A program made the translations under genes and the position numbers. A stretch of 64,000 nucleotides of DNA. Origin: Nemertoderma westbladi. Its lineage: Eukaryota; Xenacoelomorpha; Nemertodermatida; Nemertodermatidae. The stretch covers positions 1-64,000 of the forward strand of contig JAUCBJ010008526.1 in assembly GCA_032718475.1 (NCBI GenBank), read 5' to 3'. A model generated the notes under the pieces. It worked only from the letters and a program-made list of their open reading frames with translations, was not told the DNA's origin and made no database searches. Positions 47,825-62,900 of the stretch are shown here, in pieces (the stretch's first letter is position 1; every line of letters begins with the position of its first letter).

Positions 47825-50800
47825 GCGTGGTAGAATGATGTAGACGTGGTAGAATGATGGAGACGTGGTAGAATCATGGAGACGTGGTAGAATGATGGAG
47901 ACGTGGTAGAATCATGGAGACGTGGTAGAATGATGGAGACGTGGTAGAATGATGGAGACGTGGTAGAATGATGGAGACGTGGTAGAATGATGGAGACGTG
48001 GTAGAATCATGGAGACGTGGTAGAATGATGGAGACGTGGTAGAATGATGGAGACGTGGTAGAATGATGTAGACGTGGTAGAATGATGTAGACGTGGTAGA
48101 ATGATGGAGACGTGGTAGAATCATGGAGACGTGGTAGAATCATGGAGACGTGGTAGAATGATGGAGACGTGGTAGAATCATGGAGACGTGGTAGAATGAT
48201 GGAGACGTGGTAGAATGATGGAGACGTGGTAGAATGATGGAGACGTGGTAGAATGATGGAGACGTGGTAGAATCATGGAGACGTGGTAGAATGATGGAGA
48301 CGTGGTAGAATCATGGAGACGTGGTAGAATGATGGAGACGTGGTAGAATGATGGAGACGTGGTAGAATGATGGAGACGTGGTAGAATCATGGAGACGTGG
48401 TAGAATGATGGAGACGTGGTAGAATGATGGAGACGTGGTAGAATGATGTAGACGTGGTAGAATGATGTAGACGTGGTGGAATGATGGAGACGTGGTAGAA
48501 TCATGGAGACGTGGTAGAATCATGGAGACGTGGTAGAATGATGGAGACGTGGTAGAATCATGGAGACGTGGTAGAATGATGGAGACGTGGTAGAATGATG
48601 GAGACGTGGTAGAATGATGGAGACGTGGTAGAATGATGGAGACGTGGTAGAATCATGGAGACGTGGTAGAATGATGGAGACGTGGTAGAATGATGGAGAC
48701 GTGGTAGAATCATGGAGACGTGGTAGAATCATGGAGACGTGGTAGAATGATGGAGACGTGGTAGAATGATGGAGACGTGGTAGAATGATGGAGACGTGGT
48801 AGAATGATGGAGACGTGGTAGAATGATGGAGACGTGGTAGAATCATGGAGACGTGGTAGAATGATGGAGACGTGGTAGAATGATGGAGACGTGGTAGAAT
48901 GATGGAGACGTGGTAGAATGATGGAGACGTGGTAGAATCATGGAGACGTGGTAGAATGATGGAGACGTGGTAGAATGATGAAGACGTGGTAGAATGATGG
49001 AGACGTGGTAGAATGATGGAGACGTGGTAGAATGATGGAGACGTGGTAGAATGATGGAGACGTGGTAGAATGATGGAGACGTGGTAGAATGATGGAGACG
49101 TGGTAGAATGATGGAGCGTGGTAGAATGATGTAGACGTGGTAGAATGATGGAGACGTGGTAGAATGATGGAGACGTGGTAGAATCATGGAAACGTGGTAG
49201 AATCATGGAGGCGTGGTAGAATGATGGAGACGTGGTAGAATGATGTAGACGTGGTAGAATGATGGAGACGTGGTAGAATGATGTAGACGTGGTAGAATGA
49301 TGGAGACGTGGTAGAATGATGGAGACGTGGTAGAATGATGTAGACGTGGTAGAATGATGGAGACGTGGTAGAATGATGGAGACGTGGTAGAATCATGGAA
49401 ACGTGGTAGAATCATGGAGGCGTGGTAGAATGATGGAGACGTGGTAGAATGATGGAGACGTGGTAGAATGATGGAGACGTGGTAGAATGATGGAGACGTG
49501 GTAGAATCATGGAGACGTGGTAGAATCATGGAGACGTGGTAGAATCATGGAGGCGTGGTAGAATGATGTAGACGTGGTAGAATGATGGAGACGTGGTAGA
49601 ATGATGTAGACGTGGTAGAATGATGGAGACGTGGTAGAATGATGGAGACGTGGTAGAATCATGGAGGCGTGGTAGAATGATGGAGACGTGGTAGAATGAT
49701 GAAGACGTGGTAGAATGATGGAGACGTGGTAGAATGATGAAGACGTGGTAGAATGATGTAGACGTGGTAGAATGATGGAGACGTGGTAGAATGATGGCGA
49801 CGTGGTAGAATGATGGAGACGTGGTAGAATGATGGAGACGTGGTAGAATCATGGAGACGTGGTAGAATCATGGAGACGTGGTAGAATGATGGAGACGTGG
49901 TAGAATGATGGAGACGTGGTAGAATGATGGAGACGTGGTAGAATGATGGAGACGTGGTAGAATGATGGAGACGTGGTAGAATCATGGAGACGTGGTAGAA
50001 TGATGGAGACGTGGTAGAATGATGGAGACGTGGTAGAATGATGGAGACGTGGTAGAATGATGGAGACGTGGTAGAATCATGGAGACGTGGTAGAATGATG
50101 GAGACGTGGTAGAATGATGGAGACGTGGTAGAATGATGGAGACGTGGTAGAATGATGGAGACGTGGTAGAATGATGGAGACGTGGTAGAATGATGGAGAC
50201 GTGGTAGAATGATGGAGACGTGGTAGAATGATGGAGACGTGGTAGAATGATGGAGCGTGGTAGAATGATGTAGACGTGGTAGAATGATGGAGACGTGGTA
50301 GAATGATGGAGACGTGGTAGAATCATGGAAACGTGGTAGAATCATGGAGGCGTGGTAGAATGATGGAGACGTGGTAGAATGATGTAGACGTGGTAGAATG
50401 ATGGAGACGTGGTAGAATGATGTAGACGTGGTAGAATGATGGAGACGTGGTAGAATGATGGAGACGTGGTAGAATGATGTAGACGTGGTAGAATGATGGA
50501 GACGTGGTAGAATGATGGAGACGTGGTAGAATCATGGAAACGTGGTAGAATCATGGAGGCGTGGTAGAATGATGGAGACGTGGTAGAATGATGGAGACGT
50601 GGTAGAATGATGGAGACGTGGTAGAATGATGGAGACGTGGTAGAATCATGGAGACGTGGTAGAATCATGGAGACGTGGTAGAATCATGGAGGCGTGGTAG
50701 AATGATGTAGACGTGGTAGAATGATGGAGACGTGGTAGAATGATGTAGACGTGGTAGAATGATGGAGACGTGGTAGAATGATGGAGACGTGGTAGAATCA

Positions 50801-53800
50801 TGGAGGCGTGGTAGAATGATGGAGACGTGGTAGAATGATGAAGACGTGGTAGAATGATGGAGACGTGGTAGAATGATGAAGACGTGGTAGAATGATGTAG
50901 ACGTGGTAGAATGATGGAGACGTGGTAGAATGATGGCGACGTGGTAGAATGATGGAGACGTGGTAGAATGATGAAAACGTGGTAGAATCATGGAGGCGTG
51001 GTAGAATGATGGAGACGTGGTAGAATGATGGAGACGTGGTAGAATGATAGAGACGTGGTAGAATGATGGAGACGTGGTAGAACATGGAGACGTGGTAGAA
51101 TCATGGAGGCGTGGTAGAATCATGGAGACGTGGTAGAATCATGGAGGCGTGGTAGAATCATGGAGGCGTGGTAGAATCATGGAGACGTGGTAGAATCATG
51201 GAGGCGTGGTAGAATGATGGAGACGTGGTAGAATGATGGAGACGTGGTAGAATGATGGAGACGTGGTAGAATGATGTAGACGTGGTAGAATGATGGAGAC
51301 GTGGTAGAATCATGGAGGCGTGGTAGAATGATGGAGACGTGGTAGAATCATGGAGACGTGGTAGAATGATGGAGACGTGGTAGAATCATGGAGACGTGGT
51401 AGAATGATGGAGACGTGGTAGAATGATGGAGACGTGGTAGAATGATGGAGACGTGGTAGAATGATGGAGACGTGGTAGAATGATGGAGACGTGGTAGAAT
51501 GATGTAGACGTGGTAAAATGATGGAGACGTGGTAGAATCATGGAGGCGTGGTAGAATGATGGAGACGTGGTAGAATCATGGAGACGTGGTAGAATCATGG
51601 AGACGTGGTAGAATGATGGAGACGTGGTAGAATCATGGAGACGTGGTAGAATGATGGAGACGTGGTAGAATCATGGAGACGTGGTAGAATGATGGAGACG
51701 TGGTAGAATGATGGAGACGTGGTAGAATCATGGAGACGTGGTAGTATCATGGAGACGTGGTAGAATGATGGAGACGTGGTAGAATCATGGAGACGTGGTA
51801 GAATGATGGAGACGTGGTAGAATGATGGAGACGTGGTAGAATGATGGAGACGTGGTAGAATCATGGAGACGTGGTAGAATCATGGAGACGTGGTAGAATC
51901 ATGGAGGCGTGGTAGAATGATGGAGACGTGGTAGAATGATGGAGACGTGGTAGAATGATGTAGACGTGGTAGAATGATGGAGACGTGGTAGAATGATGGA
52001 GACGTGGTAGAATGATGTAGACGTGGTAGAATGATGGAGACGTGGTAGAATGATGGAGACGTGGTAGAATCATGGAAACGTGGTAGAATCATGGAGGCGT
52101 GGTAGAATGATGGAGACGTGGTAGAATGATGGAGACGTGGTAGAATGATGGAGACGTGGTAGAATGATGGAGACGTGGTAGAATCATGGAAACGTGGTAG
52201 AATCATGGAGGCGTGGTAGAATGATGGAGACGTGGTAGAATGATGTAGACGTGGTAGAATGATGGAGACGTGGTAGAATGATGTAGACGTGGTAGAATGA
52301 TGGAGACGTGGTAGAATGATGGAGACGTGGTAGAATGATGTAGACGTGGTAGAATGATGGAGACGTGGTAGAATGATGGAGACGTGGTAGAATCATGGAA
52401 ACGTGGTAGAATCATGGAGGCGTGGTAGAATGATGGAGACGTGGTAGAATGATGGAGACGTGGTAGAATGATGGAGACGTGGTAGAATGATGGAGACGTG
52501 GTAGAATCATGGAGACGTGGTAGAATCATGGAGACGTGGTAGAATCATGGAGGCGTGGTAGAATGATGTAGACGTGGTAGAATGATGGAGACGTGGTAGA
52601 ATGATGTAGACGTGGTAGAATGATGGAGACGTGGTAGAATGATGGAGACGTGGTAGAATCATGGAGGCGTGGTAGAATGATGGAGACGTGGTAGAATGAT
52701 GAAGACGTGGTAGAATGATGGAGACGTGGTAGAATGATGAAGACGTGGTAGAATGATGTAGACGTGGTAGAATGATGGAGACGTGGTAGAATGATGGCGA
52801 CGTGGTAGAATGATGGAGACGTGGTAGAATGATGAAAACGTGGTAGAATCATGGAGGCGTGGTAGAATGATGGAGACGTGGTAGAATGATGGAGACGTGG
52901 TAGAATGATAGAGACGTGGTAGAATGATGGAGACGTGGTAGAACATGGAGACGTGGTAGAATCATGGAGGCGTGGTAGAATCATGGAGACGTGGTAGAAT
53001 CATGGAGGCGTGGTAGAATCATGGAGGCGTGGTAGAATCATGGAGACGTGGTAGAATCATGGAGGCGTGGTAGAATGATGGAGACGTGGTAGAATGATGG
53101 AGACGTGGTAGAATGATGGAGACGTGGTAGAATGATGTAGACGTGGTAGAATGATGGAGACGTGGTAGAATCATGGAGGCGTGGTAGAATGATGGAGACG
53201 TGGTAGAATCATGGAGACGTGGTAGAATGATGGAGACGTGGTAGAATCATGGAGACGTGGTAGAATGATGGAGACGTGGTAGAATGATGGAGACGTGGTA
53301 GAATGATGGAGACGTGGTAGAATGATGGAGACGTGGTAGAATGATGGAGACGTGGTAGAATGATGTAGACGTGGTAAAATGATGGAGACGTGGTAGAATC
53401 ATGGAGGCGTGGTAGAATGATGGAGACGTGGTAGAATCATGGAGACGTGGTAGAATCATGGAGACGTGGTAGAATGATGGAGACGTGGTAGAATCATGGA
53501 GACGTGGTAGAATGATGGAGACGTGGTAGAATCATGGAGACGTGGTAGAATGATGGAGACGTGGTAGAATGATGGAGACGTGGTAGAATCATGGAGACGT
53601 GGTAGTATCATGGAGACGTGGTAGAATGATGGAGACGTGGTAGAATCATGGAGACGTGGTAGAATGATGGAGACGTGGTAGATTGATGGAGACGTGGTAG
53701 AATGATGGAGACGTGGTAGAATCATGGAGACGTGGTAGAATCATGGAGACGTGGTAGAATCATGGAGGCGTGGTAGAATGATGGAGACGTGGTAGAATGA

Positions 53801-56190
53801 TGGAGACGTGGTAGAATGATGGAGACGTGGTAGAATCATGGAGACGTGGTAGAATCATGGAGACGTGGTAGAATCATGGAGACGTGGTAGAATGATGGAG
53901 ACGTGGTAGAATGATGGAGACGTGGTAGAATGATGGAGACGTGGTAGAATCATGGAGACGTGGTAGTATCATGGAGACGTGGTAGAATGATGGAGACGTG
54001 GTAGAATCATGGAGACGTGGTAGAATGATGGAGACGTGGTAGAATGATGGAGACGTGGTAGAATCATGGAGACGTGGTAGAATGATGGAGACGTGGTAGA
54101 ATGATGGAGACGTGGTAGAATCATGGAGACGTGGTAGTATCATGGAGACGTGGTAGAATGATGGAGACGTGGTAGAATCATGGAGACGTGGTAGAATGAT
54201 GTAGACGTGGTAGAATGATGGAGACGTGGTAGAATGATGTAGACGTGGTAGAATGATGGAGACGTGGTAGAATGATGGAGACGTGGTAGAATGATGGAGA
54301 CGTGGTAGAATCATGGAGGCGTGGTAGAATGATGGAGACGTGGTAGAATCATGGAGACGTGGTAGAATGATGGAGACGTGGTAGAATCATGGAGACGTGG
54401 TAGAATGATGGAGACGTGGTAGAATCATGGATACGTGGTAGAATGATGGAGACGTGGTAGAATGATGGAGACGTGGTAGAATGATGGAGACGTGGTAGAA
54501 TGATGGAGACGTGGTAGAATGATGGAGACGTGGTAGAATGATGGAGACGTGGTAGAATGATGGAGACGTGGTAGAATGATGGAGACGTGGTAGAATGATG
54601 GAGACGTGGTAGAATGATGTAGACGTGGTAGAATGATGGAGACGTGGTAGAATGATGGAGACGTGGTAGAATGATGGAGACGTGGTAGAATGATGTAGAC
54701 GTGGTAGAATGATGGAGACGTGGTAGAATGATGTAGACGTGGTAGAATGATGGAGACGTGGTAGAATGATGGAGACGTGGTAGAATGATGGAGACGTGGT
54801 AGAATGATGGAGACGTGGTAGAATGATGTAGACGTGGTAGAATGATGGAGACGTGTAGAATGATGGAGACGTGTAGAATGATGGAGACGTGGTAGAATCA
54901 TGGAGACGTGGTAGAATGATGGAGACGTGGTAGAATGATGGAGACGTGGTAGAATCATGGAGACGTGGTAGAATCATGGAGACGTGGTAGAATGATGGAG
55001 ACGTGGTAGAATCATGGAGACGTGGTAGAATGATGGAGACGTGGTAGAATCATGGAGACGTGGTAGAATGATGGAGACGTGGTAGAATGATGGAGACGTG
55101 GTAGAATGATGGAGACGTGGTAGAATGATGGAGACGTGGTAGAATGATGGAGACGTGGTAGAATGATGGAGACGTGGTAGAATCATGGAGACGTGGTAGA
55201 ATCATGGAGACGTGGTAGAATGATGGAGACGTGGTAGAATCATGGAGACGTGGTAGAATGATGGAGACGTGGTAGAATCATGGAGACGTGGTAGAATCAT
55301 GGAGACGTGGTAGTATCATGGAGACGTGTAGAATGATGGAGACGTGTAGAATGATGGAGACGTGGTAGAATCATGGAGACGTGGTAGAATGATGGAGACG
55401 TGGTAGAATGATGGAGACGTGGTAGAATCATGGAGACGTGGTAGAATCATGGAGACGTGGTAGAATGATGGAGACGTGGTAGAATCATGGAGACGTGGTA
55501 GAATGATGGAGACGTGGTAGAATCATGGAGACGTGGTAGAATGATGGAGACGTGGTAGAATCATGGAGACGTGGTAGAATGATGGAGACGTGGTAGAATC
55601 ATGGAGACGTGGTAGAATCATGGAGACGTGGTAGAATGATGGAGACGTGGTAGAATGATGGAGACGTGGTAGAATGATGGAGACGTGGTAGAATGATGGA
55701 GACGTGGTAGAATGATGGAGACGTGGTAGAATGATGGAGACGTGGTAGAATCATGGAGACGTGGTAGAATGATGGAGACGTGGTAGAATGATGTAGACGT
55801 GGTAGAATGATGGAGACGTGGTAGAATGATGGAGACGTGGTAGAATGATGTAGACGTGGTAGAATGATGGAGACGTGTAGAATGATGGAGACGTGGTAGA
55901 ATCATGGAGACGTGGTAGAATGATGGAGACGTGGTAGAATGATGGAGACGTGGTAGAATCATGGAGACGTGGTAGAATGATGGAGACGTGGTAGAATGAT
56001 GGAGACGTGGTAGAATGATGGAGACGTGTAGAATGATGGAGACGTGGTAGAATCATGGAGACGTGGTAGAATGATGGAGACGTGGTAGAATGATGGAGAC
56101 GTGGTAGAATGATGGAGACGTGGTAGAATGATGGAGACGTGGTAGAATGATGGAGCGTGGTAGAATGATGTAGACGTGGTAGAGTGATGG
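47825..56190. repeat. 19-bp satellite array, ~440 copies
   Basis: The unit is GTGGTAGAATGATGGAGAC with common variants AATCATGG, ATGTAGAC, GGAGGCG, GGAAACG and TAGTATC, and a few 17-18-bp units (GGAGCGTGG, ACGTGTAGAA, AGAACATGG). Because 19 is not a multiple of 3 and the minus-strand unit has no stop in any phase, all three minus frames are open and cycle through the same 19-residue repeat (SIILPRLHHSTTSPSFYHV). The many overlapping open frames here are therefore not genes. Long blocks are duplicated: e.g. 48520-49206 with 49659-50345 (offset 1139) and 50342-51123 with 52203-52984 (offset 1861). Confidence 0.99.
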
Positions 56191-56655
56191 ATGATCATTA
56201 GAATGCAATAATTTTTTAATATAAGCAGTTCTGGACTTTCAATTTTTTTAAATTGGTGTTTCTATTTCTACATCAGTAATAATATGTTTTTATAAGAACG
56301 GGGTAATTTTAAGGGAAATATTGTATTTTATTCCAAAATGATGACATTGTTATTATTGGCAGCTCGTTCTAACATTGTGTTCGCCTTTTATACCTATAAA
56401 ATTATAGAATTTACGGAAAATTTGGTCTTCAAAAGTATCATATAAATTGATTTGGTTTTAGTAACGTGGATATTTATAGCTTTGGAATAAAACTACAATG
56501 ATACTTGCTGTAAAGAGATTTATACAGTGAACTGAACCACATGGATCCATTTACACTCACTCATTACGCTCATTCTTATAATTAACCACTCGGATCAACA
56601 GACTGACTGTAAGTACTATTTTACACACAAGTATGTAAATAGTTAATACAATGTA
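56191..56655. other. AT-rich spacer
   Basis: Nothing recognised between the 19-bp satellite and the inverted-repeat element. The minus frame at 56557-56745 has no domain. Confidence 0.6.
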
Positions 56656-56811
56656 GTACTTGTATGGCATACATTTAGTATCAATATTCAATAATTTAAT
56701 TAATACGAGTCCGATATTATTGATCGTTTTAAATGATTTTTGCAATGCTGAATTATTTCGATTGATATTATTGATCGATTTAAATAACAGTTGACTTATT
56801 TCAACCGATAA
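56656..56811 (+). repeat. Left arm of the inverted repeat
   Basis: Matches the reverse complement of 63405-63520 except for a ~50-bp internal duplication. Its inner end (ATTTCAACCGATAATTATAG, then GTCGTATTAAATG) is a diverged 53-bp unit in the opposite orientation to the array. Confidence 0.85.
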
Positions 56812-56912
56812 TTATAGGTCGTATTAAATGTAGCTATTATTTCAGCTGATCTCGTGATGATTAACTTATCTGATTCTATCATAGCTATGGATTCTATACA
56901 TGCTTCACTACC

Positions 56913-56967
56913 GTACTGGTACCACTGTGCACTGTACAGCTGTACAGCTATACAGCTGTACCAGTAC
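56913..56967. repeat. Nested palindrome cluster at the array edge
   Basis: GTACTGGTAC and GTACCAGTAC are exact inverse 10-mers enclosing GTACAGCTGTAC (a perfect 12-bp palindrome) and a related ATACAGCTGTA, so the stretch can fold as a cruciform. Confidence 0.9.
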
Positions 56968-56987
56968 TTAATTCAGTATCTGAGTCA

Positions 56988-59900
56988 GCTGATCACTTTA
57001 AATCGATCTATAATTTTAGGTGGAAATAATTCACTGTCAGCTGATCACATTTAATACGATCTATAATTTTAGGTGAAAATAATTCACTGTCAGCTGATCA
57101 TATTTAATACGACCTATAATTTTAGGTGGAAATAATTCACTGTCAGCTGATCACTTTTAATACGACCTATAATTTTAGGTGGAAATAATTCACTGTCAGT
57201 TGATCACATTTAATACGACCTATAATTTTAGGTGGAAATAATTCACTGTCAGTTGATCACATTTAATACGACCTATAATTTTAGGTGGAAATAATTCACT
57301 GTCAGCTGATCACATTTAATACGACCTATAATTTTAGGTGAAATAATTCACTGTCAGCTGATCACATTTAATACGACCTATAATTTTAGGTGGAAATAAT
57401 TCACTGTCAGCTGATCACATTTAATACGACCTATAATTTTAGGTGGAAATAATTCACTGTCAGCTGATCACATTTAATACGACCTATAATTTTAGGTGGA
57501 AATAATTCACTGTCAGCTGATCACATTTAATACGACCTATAATTTTAGGTGGAAATAATTCACTGTCAGCTGATCACATTTAATACGACCTATAATTTTA
57601 GGTGGAAATAATTCACTGTCAGCTGATCAAATTTAATACGACCTATAATTTTAGGTGGAAATAATTCACTGTCAGCTGATCACTTTTAATACGACCTATA
57701 ATTTTAGGTGGAATTAATTCACTGTCAGCTGATCACATTTAATACGACCTATAATTTTAGGTGGAAATAATTCACTGTCAGCTGATCACATTTAATACGA
57801 CATATAATTTTAGGTGGAAATAATTCACTGTCAGCTGATCACATTTAATACGACCTATAATTTTAGGTGGAAATAATTCACTGTCAGCTGATCAAATTTA
57901 ATACGACCTATAATTATAGGTGGAAATAATTCACTGTCAGCTGATCACATTTAATACGACCTATAATTTTAGGTGGAAATAATTCACTGTCAGCTGATCA
58001 CATTTAATACGACCTATAATTTTAGGTGGAAATAATTCACTGTCAGCTGATCACATTTAATACGACCTATAATTTTAGGTGGAAATAATTCACTGTCAGC
58101 TGATCACTTTTAATACGACCTATAATTTTAGGTGGAAATAATTCACTGTCAGCTGATCAAATTTAATACGACCTATAATTTTAGGTGGAAATAATTCACT
58201 GTCAGCTGATCACATTTAATACGACCTATAATTTTAGGTGGAAATAATTCACTGTCAGCTGATCACTTTTAATACGACCTATAATTTTAGGTGGAAATAA
58301 TTCACTGTCAGTTGATCACATTTAATACGACCTATAATTTTAGGTGGAAATAATTCACTGTCAGCTGATCACATTTAATACGACCTATAATTTTAGGTGG
58401 AAATAATTCACTGTCAGCTGATCACATTTAATACGACCTATAATTTTAGGTGGAAATAATTAACTGTCAGCTGATCACTTTTAATACGACCTATAATTTT
58501 AGGTGGAAATAATTCACTGTCAGTTGATCACATTTAATACGATCTATAATTTTAGGTGGAAATAATTCACTGTCAGCTGATCACTTTTAATACGACCTAT
58601 AATTTTAGGTGGAAATAATTCACTGTCAGCTGATCACATTTAATACGACCTATAATTTTAGGTGGAAATAATTAACTGTCAGCTGATCACTTTTAATACG
58701 ACCTATAATTTTAGGTGGAAATAATTCACTGTCAGCTGATCACATTTAATACGACCTATAATTTTAGGTGGAAATAATTAACTGTCAGCTGATCACATTT
58801 AATACGACCAATAATTATAGGTGGAAATAATTCACTGTCAGCTGATCAAATTTAATACGACCTATAATTTTAGGTGGAAATAATTCACTGTCAGCTGATC
58901 AAATTTAATACGACCTATAATTTTAGGTGGAAATAATTCACTGTCAGCTGATCACATTTAATACGACCTATAATTTTAGGTGGAAATAATTCACTGTCAG
59001 CTGATCACATTTAATACGACCTATAATTTTAGGTGGAAATAATTCACTGTCAGCTGATCAAATTTAATACGACCTATAATTTTAGGTGGAAATAATTCAC
59101 TGTCAGCTGATCACATTTAATACGACCTATAATTTTAGGTGGAAATAATTCACTGTCAGCTGATCACATTTAATACGACCTATAATTTTAGGTGGAAATA
59201 ATTCACTGTCAGCTGATCACATTTAATACGACCTATAATTTTAGGTGGAAATAATTCACTGTCAGCTGATCAAATTTAATACGACCTATAATTTTAGGTG
59301 GAAATAATTCACTGTCAGCTGATCACTTTTAATACGACCTATAATTTTAGGTGGAATTAATTCACTGTCAGCTGATCACATTTAATACGACCTATAATTT
59401 TAGGTGGAAATAATTCACTGTCAGCTGATCACATTTAATACGACCTATAATTTTAGGTGGAAATAATTCACTGTCAGCTGATCACATTTAATACGACCAA
59501 TAATTTTAGGTGGAAATAATTCACTGTCAGCTGATCACATTTAATACGACCTATAATTTTAGGTGGAAATAATTCACTGTCAGCTGATCACATTTAATAC
59601 GACCTATAATTTTAGGTGGAAATAATTCACTGTCAGCTGATCACATTTAATACGACCTATAATTTTAGGTGGAAATAATTCACTGTCAGCTGATCAAATT
59701 TAATACGACCTATAATTTTAGGTGGAAATAATTCACTGTCAGCTGATCACATTTAATACGACCTATAATTTTAGGTGGAAATAATTCACTGTCAGCTGAT
59801 CACATTTAATACGACCTATAATTTTAGGTGGAAATAATTCACTGTCAGCTGATCACATTTAATACGACCTATAATTTTAGGTGGAAATAATTCACTGTCA

Positions 59901-62900
59901 GCTGATCACATTTAATACGACCTATAATTTTAGGTGGAAATAATTCACTGTCAGCTGATCACATTTAATACGACCTATAATTTTAGGTGGAAATAATTCA
60001 CTGTCAGCTGATCACATTTAATACGACCAATAATTTTAGGTGGAAATAATTCACTGTCAGCTGATCACATTTAATACGACCTATAATTTTAGGTGGAAAT
60101 AATTCACTGTCAGCTGATCACATTTAATACGACCTATAATTTTAGGTGGAAATAATTCACTGTCAGCTGATCACATTTAATACGACCTATAATTTTAGGT
60201 GGAAATAATTCACTGTCAGCTGATCACATTTAATACGACCTATAATTTTAGGTGGAAATAATTCACTGTCAGCTGATCACATTTAATACGACCTATAATT
60301 TTAGGTGGAAATAATTCACTGTCAGCTGATCACATTTAATACGACCTATACTTTTAGGTGGAAATAATTCACTGTCAGCTGATCACATTTAATACGACCT
60401 ATAATTTTAGGTGGAAATAATTCACTGTCAGCTGATCACATTTAATACGACCTATAATTTTAGGTGGAAATAATTCACTGTCAGCTGATCACATTTAATA
60501 CGACCAATAATTTTAGGTGGAAATAATTCACTGTCAGCTGATCACATTTAATACGACCTATAATTTTAGGTGGAAATAATTCACTGTCAGCTGATCACAT
60601 TTAATACGACCTATAATTTTAGGTGGAAATAATTCACTGTCAGCTGATCACATTTAATACGACCAATAATTTTAGGTGGAAATAATTCACTGTCAGCTGA
60701 TCACATTTAATACGACCTATAATTTTAGGTGGAAATAATTCACTGTCAGCTGATCACTTTTAATACGACCTATAATTTTAGGTGGAAATAATTAACTGTC
60801 AGCTGATCACATTTAATACGACCTATAATTTTAGGTGGAAATAATTCACTGTCAGCTGATCACATTTAATACGACCTATAATTTTAGGTGGAAATAATTC
60901 ACTGTCAGCTGATCACATTTAATACGACCTATAATTTTAGGTGGAAATAATTCACTGTCAGCTGATCACATTTAATACGACCTATAATTTTAGGTGGAAA
61001 TAATTCACTGTCAGCTGATCACTTTTAATACGACCTATAATTTTAGGTGGAAATAATTAACTGTCAGCTGATCACATTTAATACGACCTATAATTTTAGG
61101 TGGAAATAATTCACTGTCAGCTGATCACATTTAATACGACCTATAATTTTAGGTGGAAATAATTCACTGTCAGCTGATCACATTTAATACGACCTATAAT
61201 TTTAGGTGGAAATAATTCACTGTCAGCTGATCACATTTAATACGACCTATAATTTTAGGTGGAAATAATTCACTGTCAGCTGATCACATTTAATACGACC
61301 TATAATTTTAGGTGGAAATAATTCACTGTCAGCTGATCACATTTAATACGACCAATAATTTTAGGTGGAAATAATTCACTGTCAGCTGATCACATTTAAT
61401 ACGACCTATAATTTTAGGTGGAAATAATTAACTGTCAGCTGATCACATTTAATACGACCAATAATTTTAGGTGGAAATAATTCACTGTCAGCTGATCACA
61501 TTTAATACGACCTATAATTTTAGGTGGAAATAATTCACTGTCAGCTGATCACATTTAATACGACCTATAATTTTAGGTGGAAATAATTCACTGTCAGCTG
61601 ATCACATTTAATACGACCAATAATTTTAGGTGGAAATAATTCACTGTCAGCTGATCACATTTAATACGACCTATAATTTTAGGTGGAAATAATTAACTGT
61701 CAGCTGATCACATTTAATACGACCAATAATTTTAGGTGGAAATAATTCACTGTCAGCTGATCACATTTAATACGACCTATAATTTTAGGTGGAAATAATT
61801 CACTGTCAGCTGATCACATTTAATACGACCTATAATTTTAGGTGGAAATAATTCACTGTCAGCTGATCACATTTAATACGACCTATAATTTTAGGTGGAA
61901 ATAATTCACTGTCAGCTGATCACATTTAATACGACCTATAATTTTAGGTGGAAATAATTCACTGTCAGCTGATCACATTTAATACGACCTATAATTTTAG
62001 GTGGAAATAATTAACTGTCAGCTGATCACATTTAATACGACCTATAATTTTAGGTGGAAATAATTCACTGTCAGCTGATCACATTTAATACGACCTATAA
62101 TTTTAGGTGGAAATAATTCACTGTCAGCTGATCACATTTAATACGACCTATAATTTTAGGTGGAAATAATTCACTGTCAGCTGATCACATTTAATACGAC
62201 CAATAATTTTAGGTGGAAATAATTCACTGTCAGCTGATCACATTTAATACGACCTATAATTTTAGGTGGAAATAATTCACTGTCAGCTGATCACATTTAA
62301 TACGACCTATAATTTTAGGTGGAAATAATTCACTGTCAGCTGATCACATTTAATACGACCTATAATTTTAGGTGGAAATAATTCACTGTCAGCTGATCAC
62401 ATTTAATACGACCTATAATTTTAGGTGGAAATAATTCACTGTCAGCTGATCACATTTAATACGACCTATAATTTTAGGTGGAAATAATTCACTGTCAGCT
62501 GATCACATTTAATACGACCTATAATTTTAGGTGGAAATAATTCACTGTCAGCTGATCACATTTAATACGACCAATAATTTTGGGTGGAAATAATTCACTG
62601 TCAGCTGATCACATTTAATACGACCTATAATTTTAGGTGGAAATAATTCACTGTCAGCTGATCACATTTAATACGACCTATAATTTTAGGTGGAAATAAT
62701 TCACTGTCAGCTGATCACATTTAATACGACCTATAATTTTAGGTGGAAATAATTCACTGTCAGCTGATCACATTTAATACGACCTATAATTTTAGGTGGA
62801 AATAATTCACTGTCAGCTGATCACATTTAATACGACCTATAATTTTAGGTGGAAATAATTCACTGTCAGCTGATCACATTTAATACGACCAATAATTTTA

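Noticed and set aside
47874-56198. Many minus-strand ORFs of 62-228 codons with HHSTTSPSFYHVS repeats
   Set aside because: They are translations of the 19-bp satellite, open in all three frames because the unit lacks stops; no promoter, domain or codon bias.
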